Shown: positions 1 through 4,980 of the stretch, in pieces
How positions within the stretch are numbered: position 1 is the first letter of the stretch
How the letters are laid out: each line of letters begins with the position of its first letter
From: a virus
IMG/VR virus record: IMGVR_UViG_3300035698_013814
Coordinates: 1-24,543 of that record
Reading direction: 5' to 3' (one strand)
DNA length: 24,543 nucleotides
The notes under the pieces: model-generated
Told to the model about the DNA's origin: nothing
What the model saw: the letters and a program-made list of their open reading frames with translations, nothing else
Database searches by the model: none
Made by a program: the position numbers and the translations under genes

Positions 1-1
1 A

Positions 2-658
2 GCAGGCTCAAGCTTTGATTACATGGTGGCAGTCCCTAATGAAAAAGGTGACGCTCCAATTGAGGGGTTACTTGAAATAAAAAATGTCGATTGGCTGCAG
101 ATTAAAGCCAAGTGGATCATCGAGGATGGCAGTGTTATCGAAGCGCCAGCCCATATCGAATTGCAAGTGCAGCATCAGCTCATGGTGACAGGCTATCCGT
201 TTTGTTATATTGCAGCCCTTGAAGGTGGCAACAAAGTCCACCTCATTAAGCGAGTCCCACAGCCACAGATTATAGGTGCCATTAAAAATAAAATTAATAA
301 GTTCTGGGAGTCCATTGAGAGTAACAGGCCACCTGCATTTAATTTCGAGCGTGACGCTGACTTTATAGCAAAGCTACACAATCACGCTGAGCCTGGAAAA
401 ATAATCGATGTGCCAGATCCAAGGATTGATCAGTTAGCTGAGGAGTACAAAAAAGCGTCAGCAGATGTTAAGGCTGCAGAGATAAAAAAGAAAGCTGCAA
501 AGGCTGAGATCTTAACACTCATTGGCGAGTCTGAGAAAATCCTCGGTGGTGATTACACAATAAGTTGTGGCGTTACTGGACCCAGCCAGATTGAGGCTTA
601 TGAGAGAAAAGGTCTTAGGAATTTTAGAATTAACTATAAGAAGGAGAGAAAGAAATGA
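2..658 (+). CDS. YqaJ/lambda-exonuclease-type recombinase nuclease, 5'-truncated by the window edge
   Basis: The reading frame is open to the left edge, so the true start lies outside the window; the first in-frame ATG at 23 is internal. The visible part has the core of the YqaJ/lambda-exonuclease (PD-(D/E)XK) fold. An Asp in the SSFD stretch (codon 17-19) is followed by the ELK-like motif in GLLEIKN, and then by a Gln/His-rich helix (HIELQVQHQLMVTG), as in this family. Such enzymes resect double-stranded DNA 5' to 3' and load the partner annealing protein. The C-terminal third is Lys/Glu-rich and probably helical. The stop overlaps the recT start as ATGA, so the two are translationally coupled. 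The exonuclease-plus-RecT pair is a standard phage recombination module. The family call is firm; the missing N-terminus cannot be assessed. Confidence 0.9.
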   Translation, partial: AGSSFDYMVAVPNEKGDAPIEGLLEIKNVDWLQIKAKWIIEDGSVIEAPAHIELQVQHQLMVTGYPFCYIAALEGGNKVHLIKRVPQPQIIGAIKNKINKFWESIESNRPPAFNFERDADFIAKLHNHAEPGKIIDVPDPRIDQLAEEYKKASADVKAAEIKKKAAKAEILTLIGESEKILGGDYTISCGVTGPSQIEAYERKGLRNFRINYKKERKK

Positions 659-1434
659 GCAAACAATTAACACCCATAGCAGACATTAGGAATAATCTTG
701 AAAGAATGGCACCTGAATTTGAGAAGGCTTTGCCTGCTCATGTGTCTGTAAAGAAATTTATTCGAGTGGCACAGACAGCGATAACCACAAATCCAGCACT
801 GATGAAGTGTGACAGAACAAGTCTATTTGCAGCGATCACAAAGGCTAGCCAAGTAGGGCTCATGCCAGATGGAAAAGAGTCAGCCATAGTACCCTTTGGA
901 ACCACAGCGACATTCATGTCGATGGTAGCTGGCAAGATGAAACTCGCTAGAAACTCTGGAGAGATTAAAACTTTAGACTCTCAAGTTGTTTACGCAAATG
1001 ATGATTTTAAATATTGGATCGATGAGGATGGCCCTCACATTAGACACATTCCAAACATCGAATCAGATCGAGGTCTTGTAAAGTGTGCCTACGCCATTGG
1101 AGTTACAAAAGATGGCGGTTGCTATATCGAAGTTATGACAGGCGAGCAGCTTGGCGCTGTCGAGTCAGTCTCAAGAGGGAAAAATGGACCGTGGTCAGGA
1201 CCCTTTAAGTCAGAGATGCAACGCAAATCCGTAATGAATCGATTACTCAAAAGAATGCCAACCTCCACAGACATTGATATGGATATTGATAACGATTACT
1301 CGCTTCACGATACCACTCCTGAGCCCGAGACGCCCACTGAGGCTGTTGAAAAAACTGTCGAGCCTAAAGATGTGACAGCACCTAGCAGGCTGGCTGAGGC
1401 TATTCAAGAGGAGTCCTCTGAGGTGCCTATATGA
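655..1434 (+). CDS. recT: RecT-family single-strand DNA annealing protein
   Basis: A 259-residue protein of the usual RecT length. The family signature is clear. The N-terminal half has a helix (FIRVAQTAITTNPALMKCDRTSLFAAITKASQVGL, given in parts: residues about 35-69) followed by MPDGKESAIVPFG. The conserved C-terminal basic segment PWSGPFKSEMQRKSVMNRLLKRMP follows at about residues 179-202. RecT proteins bind the single strands produced by the partner exonuclease and anneal them to complementary DNA, in recombination or replication repair. The start ATG overlaps the stop of the exonuclease gene and has an AGGAG site 8-12 bases upstream. The last about 50 residues are acidic and Pro/Thr-rich, a disordered tail of the kind often used for SSB or partner contacts. 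The end overlaps the next gene as ATGA. Confidence 0.95.
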   Translation: MSKQLTPIADIRNNLERMAPEFEKALPAHVSVKKFIRVAQTAITTNPALMKCDRTSLFAAITKASQVGLMPDGKESAIVPFGTTATFMSMVAGKMKLARNSGEIKTLDSQVVYANDDFKYWIDEDGPHIRHIPNIESDRGLVKCAYAIGVTKDGGCYIEVMTGEQLGAVESVSRGKNGPWSGPFKSEMQRKSVMNRLLKRMPTSTDIDMDIDNDYSLHDTTPEPETPTEAVEKTVEPKDVTAPSRLAEAIQEESSEVPI

Positions 1435-1640
1435 GTAAGAAAAAAAGTATTCTCCTAACAACTGCAGAGCTTGCCGAAAGGCTTGGAATGCACGAGAAGA
1501 GTCTCATTAGATGGAGGGCCGAGAAAAAAGGTCCTGCATTTATGCGCTCAGGAGAGGGTGAGAAGGGAAGAGTTTTTTATAGGCTCGAGGATATCAGAAA
1601 GTGGGAGGTGCAATATGAGTACGTTAGAAGGATCAGATAA
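1431..1640 (+). CDS. Small MerR/excisionase-type helix-turn-helix DNA-binding protein
   Basis: A 69-residue basic protein consisting of a single winged-helix (HTH_17/MerR-like) domain. The residues LLTTAELAERLGMHEKSLIRW form the two helices and turn, and the wing follows around GRVFYRLEDIRKWE. Proteins of this size are excisionase, AlpA or Cox-type regulators or recombination directionality factors. No integrase is visible, so a role in excision cannot be claimed; local transcription control is equally possible. The start overlaps the recT stop (ATGA), with GAGGTG upstream. The last 26 bases overlap the next gene. Confidence 0.8.
   Translation: MSKKKSILLTTAELAERLGMHEKSLIRWRAEKKGPAFMRSGEGEKGRVFYRLEDIRKWEVQYEYVRRIR
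1604..1608 (+). promoter_or_regulatory. Ribosome binding site that sets the start of the next gene
   Basis: GGAGG lies six bases before the ATG at 1615. It supports that internal ATG, rather than the first ATG of the open frame at 1471, as the real start of the 72-residue protein. Confidence 0.6.
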
Positions 1641-1833
1641 TATCACCGTGGAAATTGTTGATGTGTTAAGGACTACGATCAAAGAGTACCGGACACTTTT
1701 AAACGCAGCCGCTGCGATCATTATAAAAGATCAAGAGCGTGAGGATAATCAAGCTTGGCTGGCAGCAGCTGATCAGTACGGAGGAATAGTAAATGTTTGT
1801 GATAAAGACACTTCTAAACGGACTCAAGGCTGA
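1615..1833 (+). CDS. Small early phage protein of unknown function (72 aa)
   Basis: The open frame extends upstream to 1471, but that part is merely the +1 shadow of the HTH gene. The ATG at 1615 has a strong GGAGG site and gives a 72-residue protein starting MSTLEGSDN. The first about 50 residues look helical (VEIVDVLRTTIKEYRTLLNAAAAIIIKDQERE), followed by a polar end. It overlaps the HTH gene by 26 bases and the next gene by 41, consistent with coupled translation in a dense early operon. I do not recognise the family and assign no function. Confidence 0.65.
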   Translation: MSTLEGSDNITVEIVDVLRTTIKEYRTLLNAAAAIIIKDQEREDNQAWLAAADQYGGIVNVCDKDTSKRTQG

Positions 1834-2014
1834 GGCTAATATCGTCAGCGAAGAGGATGAGATCGGAGATCCAAACGTGATCAATGGGCTCCAGCGAGTT
1901 ATTAACCATGAGGTCGATGAGATATATATCTATGAGCATGACGCTGATATCACCGATCAGATTTCAGAAGAGGATCTCGAGTCTTATAAGCAAGAGATCC
2001 TTAATAATCTTTAA
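1793..2014 (+). CDS. Small, strongly acidic early protein of unknown function (73 aa)
   Basis: The protein begins MFVIKTLLNG and is preceded by GGAGGA seven bases before its ATG, so translation is well supported although the gene starts inside its neighbour. It is very acidic: by eye 18 Asp/Glu against about 4 Lys/Arg, most of the acids lying in the second half (EVDEIYIYEHDADITD, then SEEDLESYKQE). Small acidic phage proteins can be DNA mimics or inhibitors of host proteins, but composition alone does not show this. Its TAA stop interlocks with the stop of the opposing gene. Confidence 0.65.
   Translation: MFVIKTLLNGLKAEANIVSEEDEIGDPNVINGLQRVINHEVDEIYIYEHDADITDQISEEDLESYKQEILNNL
1971..2001. 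terminator. Candidate terminator hairpin between the convergent early and LamG operons
   Basis: AGGATCTC (1971-1978) and GAGATCCT (1994-2001) form a perfect 8-bp stem with a 15-base loop. On the + strand it is followed by TAATAATCTTTAA, a broken U-rich tract. It lies in the last codons of the + strand gene, just before the point where the two operons meet, and there is no other intergenic space for a terminator. The long loop and imperfect T tract keep this at candidate level. The opposite strand has only a weak tract (CTTCT). Confidence 0.4.
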
Positions 2015-2331
2015 GCTGGTTGATCTGCTGCAACTTCTGTCTGAGCAATACCATAGCTGATCCAAAATCCATCACCACTTGTATCAACATCAAGATACAA
2101 GTCTTTGAGATTAAAATTTTGTCCAGCGATAGCCCATGAAAAGGGCTTTGTTGCAGTGATCGCAGGGTAAGTGTTGTCACAGGTAGTGGAGCAAGATCGG
2201 TATCCATTTGACCCAGTATTTGCAGACTTAAACTCAACGATAAACCATGAAACCCAGAGATCACTCGCTGATGCTGGCAGCTCTGTGCCTGCTGTTGCAA
2301 TATCTCTTCCTATTGTATTTACTCTTGCCAT
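2011..2331 (-). CDS. Hypothetical protein downstream of the LamG-like protein (106 aa)
   Basis: The ATG at 2331 has an AGGGAGAG site 6-7 bases upstream. The protein is Ser/Thr/Ala-rich with many aromatic residues and a Cys pair in RSCSTTCDN. The C-terminal part (DLYLDVDTSGDGFWISYG) looks beta-rich, like an exposed virion or fibre-tip protein. An overlapping frame on the same strand (2001-2300) is a shadow: this one has the ribosome site and the more protein-like composition. It is the last gene of the - strand, and its stop shares the TTAA at 2011-2014 with the stop of the opposing gene. I do not recognise the family. A role with the LamG protein, 58 bases upstream, is inferred from position only. 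Confidence 0.65.
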   Translation of the reverse strand: MARVNTIGRDIATAGTELPASASDLWVSWFIVEFKSANTGSNGYRSCSTTCDNTYPAITATKPFSWAIAGQNFNLKDLYLDVDTSGDGFWISYGIAQTEVAADQPA

Positions 2332-2389
2332 TTCTATGCTCTCCCTAAGCTTGAAGTTTGATCTAATGAATCACTATAAATATTTGCCA

Positions 2390-3169
2390 TTAGACCTGTA
2401 TTCCACCGAGATTTATACTACCAGAACCACCAGCAGCAAGAGCGTCAAAGCTATCAACATCAACATAAGCCGTCCTTGAAGCCCCGCTTAGAGAACCCGA
2501 CCCGCTAGTTAAAGTCACGTTTGTCGGATCTATAACCGTATCCCAGACAACAAATTCATCGACAGAGTAATGGACGTTTCTGTTGGCATAATCAGCTCCT
2601 ATGAGAATATTGTGGCAACATCTTTGCTGGTTAGCATTGTATGTCGGAAGGCCCCTAGTCATGGTGTCCGTTAATTTCGCCACGCCATTAACATAAACTA
2701 TAAGCCCACCAGCACTTGTTGTGCCATCCCAAGCAACTACGATGTCAAAAAAAGCACCCGTAGTAATTCCACTTGATGCCGTAGTTCCGGAGTCCGTTTG
2801 CCCAGATTCGTTCCCAACAGTCGCTATGATTTCAGGAGTGTTGTTTATAGATAACCCTAGATAGTTTATCTGACTTCTCACTACCCCACCCATGCTAAAT
2901 AACGCTATAGTTGAAGAAAGACTAGCGAAATTAACCCGCATCAACACCGACCGCGTAACAGCAGCCGGAGTGTTTAAAATGCCTGTATAGTTTAATGTGC
3001 GAAATGTTAAAAAGCTTCCAACCATATCAATTGAGTTCACGCCATTAATTCCAGGCGTATCGGTGGTGACTTCAGGGGCTCCTTGCGGACCCATAATTCC
3101 TGGGCTTGCCCCATTGCTGGAATATCTAGCGTTTAAATCATCGCCTCTAACCGCAAAAGTAATAGCCAC
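2390..3169 (-). CDS. LamG/concanavalin-A-like lectin domain protein, probable virion surface or receptor-binding protein
   Basis: A 259-residue protein. The middle and C-terminal parts fit the laminin-G-like jelly roll: strand-rich FFDIVVAWDGTT, IVYVNGVAKL, and the terminal signature NVHYSVDEFVVWDTVIDPTNV at about residues 195-215. Phages use such domains in fibres, appendages or capsid decorations that touch glycans. The N-terminus has a short collagen-like stretch (GASPGIMGPQGAPEV), which could be a trimeric stem. Translation probably starts at GTG 3169, sharing a G with the stop of the upstream gene (TAGTG); only a weak GATGGG precedes it, so coupling is likely. The end (ALAAGGSGSINLGGIQV) is glycine-rich. 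The fold is fairly sure; the role is inferred. Confidence 0.75.
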   Translation of the reverse strand: MAITFAVRGDDLNARYSSNGASPGIMGPQGAPEVTTDTPGINGVNSIDMVGSFLTFRTLNYTGILNTPAAVTRSVLMRVNFASLSSTIALFSMGGVVRSQINYLGLSINNTPEIIATVGNESGQTDSGTTASSGITTGAFFDIVVAWDGTTSAGGLIVYVNGVAKLTDTMTRGLPTYNANQQRCCHNILIGADYANRNVHYSVDEFVVWDTVIDPTNVTLTSGSGSLSGASRTAYVDVDSFDALAAGGSGSINLGGIQV

Positions 3170-3420
3170 TAGATGCCCATCATTGAGTTGACACTGGCGA
3201 CAGCATCGCCATTCATATCAAGGTCTTGAATAACCTCATAATCCGTTGCAAATGCTGCTCGTGTTACATGAATTTCGTTTGAAACTTCATCAACCTGATA
3301 CTCATCAGAGACATTTGGATTTTGAATAACTTTCTTCAAAACAACGCTAGATACGCCATAAAAAACGACTACATAATAAGGCGTTGTTCCTGCTAATAAT
3401 TTATAAACTTTACCGAACAT
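3169..3420 (-). CDS. Hypothetical protein, first gene of the LamG module (83 aa)
   Basis: An ATG start at 3420 preceded by TGGAG at good distance. The sequence alternates hydrophobic and polar residues (YYVVVFYGVSSVVLKKVIQ), which suggests a beta sheet rather than a membrane helix, and it lacks a signal peptide. It overlaps the start of the LamG gene by one base, so the two are probably made together and may form one appendage. I do not recognise the family. Its own transcription must start in the 65-base gap to the divergent gene at 3486, or read through from the lysis genes. Confidence 0.65.
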   Translation of the reverse strand: MFGKVYKLLAGTTPYYVVVFYGVSSVVLKKVIQNPNVSDEYQVDEVSNEIHVTRAAFATDYEVIQDLDMNGDAVASVNSMMGI

Positions 3421-3421
3421 A

Positions 3422-3451
3422 TTGACTCCATAATTAAGTTTCCCCTATTGT
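3422..3451 (+). promoter_or_regulatory. Candidate sigma70-type promoter for the lone + strand gene
   Basis: TTGACT (3422-3427) and TATTGT (3446-3451) are separated by 18 bases, matching the consensus hexamers at 5 and 4 of 6 positions. They lie about 35 bases before the ATG at 3486. The -35 hexamer overlaps the ribosome site of the divergent gene. Spacing and one hexamer are off optimum, so this is only a candidate. Confidence 0.3.
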
Positions 3452-3485
3452 CGTGTGTAACGAGTAAAAAAGATAAGGATGACGC

Positions 3486-3716
3486 ATGGCAAAAGTTACG
3501 ATTACGATTGAGGATATTGCTGGTGGTGTGGAGATGAAAGTCCTGCCAGGTGGCGTGACTAGAATCGTCCAGAGGATTAAAGATGGCGCTGATGTTTCGG
3601 ATGCTGAATACTACACCGTAAAACTTGCCCGAATATTTCGAGACATTGTCAAGATTGAGCAACATAACCGTCAGGCAAAAAGTCCGATTATCTTACCAAA
3701 GAAAATTAGTTTATAA
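3486..3716 (+). CDS. Small + strand phage protein of unknown function, against the late genes (76 aa)
   Basis: The ATG at 3486 follows AAGGAT five bases upstream. The protein begins MAKVTITIEDIAGGVEMKVLP, a short beta-hairpin-like start, followed by an amphipathic helix (SDAEYYTVKLARIFRDIVKIEQ) and a Lys-rich tail. Small proteins with such an ITIED N-terminus are common in phages, but I know of no assigned function. It stands alone between two - strand blocks and has its own candidate promoter, like a moron or regulatory insertion. A - strand frame of 90 codons across it (3393-3665) has no ribosome site and overlaps a real gene, so I prefer this one. Confidence 0.65.
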   Translation: MAKVTITIEDIAGGVEMKVLPGGVTRIVQRIKDGADVSDAEYYTVKLARIFRDIVKIEQHNRQAKSPIILPKKISL

Positions 3717-3742
3717 TAAAGCTGGTGGGCTCACTGGCTGAG

Positions 3743-3766
3743 GGGACTCTCAAGGATTGAGGTCCC
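3743..3766. terminator. Hairpin at the convergent end of the lysis cassette and the lone + strand gene
   Basis: GGGAC (3743-3747), a bulged T, then CTCAA (3749-3753) pair with TTGAG (3757-3761) and GTCCC (3762-3766). This gives a ten-pair stem with a GGA loop. The outer base touches the endolysin TAG (3766-3768), so the hairpin sits directly after that gene and also about 26 bases after the + strand gene. Neither strand has a following T run, so it may end transcription poorly, or act in mRNA stability instead. Confidence 0.4.
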
Positions 3767-4155
3767 TAAAGCAATTCAAAATGGGGTAAATCAAAAAACG
3801 TTTGATCCTTAAGATCGTTATTTCCATCCCAGTCGCCACCCCATCTAATTTTTATATCCATTTCTGCAGCGATGCCTTTTATAATGCCAGCCATGTAAAC
3901 AAATCTCTCGCGATCATTCCAGTCCACAGGATATGGCACCACATCAACAGCCATCGATGGGATTTTATTATGCTTTGATCTAGGGTATTTTAATTTAGAT
4001 TTACCAGCGTGATAGGCTTTGTTCTGTTCAGCCTCACCGCGATGACCCTCTATTATAGAGCAGTCATAAACCTGAATTACTTTTAGAAATAATTTCTGCA
4101 AGTCAGGATGACACTCTCTCAAATTTTCTTTTGATCTCTCACTGAATTTGAACAC
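3766..4155 (-). CDS. M15-family (VanY/endopeptidase-like) metallopeptidase endolysin
   Basis: A 129-residue protein with the full signature of the Peptidase_M15_4 group used as phage endolysins. EGHRGEAEQN is at about residues 37-46 and RSKHNKIPSMAVDVVPYP at about 60-77. The zinc ligands His and Asp are expected in SKHN and AVD, and the final ligand His in DLPHFELL at the C-terminus, close to the catalytic Asp/Glu. Enzymes of this class cut peptide bonds in the peptidoglycan stem (L-Ala-D-Glu or cross-bridge), and there is no signal peptide, so a holin is needed for release. The start is GTG at 4155, inside the upstream gene (17-base overlap). The nearest purine-rich site (GAGG) is about 13 bases away, so translation probably depends on coupling. 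The exact bond cut cannot be read from sequence. Confidence 0.9.
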   Translation of the reverse strand: MFKFSERSKENLRECHPDLQKLFLKVIQVYDCSIIEGHRGEAEQNKAYHAGKSKLKYPRSKHNKIPSMAVDVVPYPVDWNDRERFVYMAGIIKGIAAEMDIKIRWGGDWDGNNDLKDQTFFDLPHFELL

Positions 4156-4423
4156 TTAATTTATTTAACCTCTCGTTTAATTCGTCATACTTACCAAACA
4201 AAGTATTAGTTTTATTTTCCTGGACAGCCATGGACTTACCGAGCTCAATGATGACTTTTAATTCACCCTTAATTTCTTTCATCTGGCCAGATAAAACGTC
4301 AACCTTATGAGCCATGAGCTTAATTTGATCTAGTTTATCAAGGCTTGATTTAATCCACCACCCAATAGCTGCAGGGGTTGCTATCATGAGAACACCTATG
4401 ACCTGATCAGTCGTTACTTGCAC
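4139..4423 (-). CDS. Membrane-anchored coiled-coil lysis protein, i-spanin or holin candidate (94 aa)
   Basis: One hydrophobic segment near the N-terminus (VIGVLMIATPAAIGWWI, about residues 8-24) is followed by a charged, heptad-like helix (residues about 30-94). This is the shape of an inner-membrane spanin subunit (Rz-like), and also of some small phage holin-associated proteins. The start is GTG at 4423, with GAAAGG about eight bases upstream. The gene overlaps the lipoprotein gene by 10 bases and the endolysin by 17. Sitting between a lipoprotein and an endolysin favours the i-spanin reading, but no specific homology is visible to me. Confidence 0.7.
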   Translation of the reverse strand: MQVTTDQVIGVLMIATPAAIGWWIKSSLDKLDQIKLMAHKVDVLSGQMKEIKGELKVIIELGKSMAVQENKTNTLFGKYDELNERLNKLSVQIQ

Positions 4424-4587
4424 TGGCTAAGCCTTTCGTAAAGTTTCTCAGGGTCCTCACAAATCATAGTCTTACCCTCAACTTCAATGATCTTAAACTG
4501 CCAAACAATAGGATCATCCATCTCAATGGTAGACATGCACCCAGTGTTAAAGAGAATTAAAAACATCATTGAGAGCTTTCTCATCAT
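4414..4587 (-). CDS. Short predicted lipoprotein in the lysis cassette, o-spanin (Rz1-like) candidate (57 aa)
   Basis: Too short for most gene callers, but well supported. ATG at 4587 (a second ATG follows at 4584) has GAGG just upstream. The product starts MMRKLSMMFLILFNTGC: two basic residues, a hydrophobic core, and a Cys at residue 17 at a lipobox-like site. Cleavage there would leave about 41 residues, including DPIVWQFKIIEVEGKTMIC, with two more Cys. The -3 position is Asn rather than Leu, which is unusual. The gene overlaps the upstream 65-residue gene by 41 bases and the downstream membrane protein gene by 10. This nesting recalls Rz/Rz1 pairs, and an outer-membrane spanin is the likely role. 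It is not proline-rich as Rz1 usually is. Confidence 0.65.
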   Translation of the reverse strand: MMRKLSMMFLILFNTGCMSTIEMDDPIVWQFKIIEVEGKTMICEDPEKLYERLSQCK

Positions 4588-4744
4588 TTTCCTCTATGGC
4601 TTTAGAAATCTTTTTCAAGTTTTTTTTGATTTCTTTTTTCTTATTGATCTGATCACTATCTCCACGCCTGTCCATTTGCAAACACATAGCCTTTATTAAA
4701 GTTATGATTTCAGGAATAGCGTGGAGAAAAGCTAGGAAGCTCAC
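4547..4744 (-). CDS. Small protein with hydrophobic N-terminus and charged coiled coil, lysis cassette (65 aa)
   Basis: GTG start at 4744, overlapping the upstream TGA as GTGA, with AAGGAA about ten bases upstream. Residues 2-24 (FLAFLHAIPEIITLIKAMCLQM) are hydrophobic or amphipathic. The rest is strongly charged and helical (NKKKEIKKNLKKISKAIEENDEKALND). With the following overlapping lipoprotein gene it could form an Rz/Rz1-like pair, or serve as an antiholin or small regulator. I do not recognise a family. The strong case is its coupled position, not its sequence. Confidence 0.6.
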   Translation of the reverse strand: MSFLAFLHAIPEIITLIKAMCLQMDRRGDSDQINKKKEIKKNLKKISKAIEENDEKALNDVFNSL

Positions 4745-4965
4745 TTTGCTTTTTGTTCCTTATAAACTTCCTCTAACTTTTTAGTCCGAGGATTGCTCCC
4801 AATAGTTGGGAGCATGTTAATATACTTCCAAATCTTTCCAGCTAATTTTTCAGCCTTGAGATCGTCGTTTTTATTTGGCGTTAGTTTAACTATGATTGTT
4901 GCACCAATAGTTATGTAGCCTAAAATCTGTGCCACTAGTGGCGCGTACTCTTGTATGTATTCCAT
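4741..4965 (-). CDS. Small single-span membrane protein, holin candidate (74 aa)
   Basis: ATG at 4965 follows AAAGGAAATAAAG, a good ribosome site. One clear membrane segment (LVAQILGYITIGATIIVKL, about residues 9-27) is followed by a basic, Lys-rich tail with LPTIGSNPRTKKLEEVY. It is the first gene of the cassette that ends in the endolysin, and it is the best holin candidate by size, topology and place. Other small membrane proteins of the cassette could also make the hole. The sequence does not settle membrane orientation. Confidence 0.6.
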   Translation of the reverse strand: MEYIQEYAPLVAQILGYITIGATIIVKLTPNKNDDLKAEKLAGKIWKYINMLPTIGSNPRTKKLEEVYKEQKAK

Positions 4966-4980
4966 CTTTATTTCCTTTGT

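Noticed and set aside
1471-1614. Upstream extension of the 72-residue early gene
   Set aside because: This part lies in another frame of the HTH gene and lacks a ribosome site. The ATG at 1615 has GGAGG.
2001-2300. - strand open frame of 99 codons overlapping the 106-residue gene
   Set aside because: Leu/Ser/Gln-rich shadow without a clear ribosome site; the 106-residue frame has AGGGAGAG and a plausible composition.
3393-3665. - strand open frame of 90 codons opposite the + strand 76-residue gene
   Set aside because: No ribosome site precedes its ATG, it overlaps the start of the 83-residue gene, and its sequence looks like an antisense shadow. The + strand frame has a good ribosome site and protein-like sequence.
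3721-3766. tRNA-like or small RNA structure after the + strand gene
   Set aside because: Only one hairpin forms; there is no cloverleaf, no T-loop GTTCRAR and no anticodon arm.
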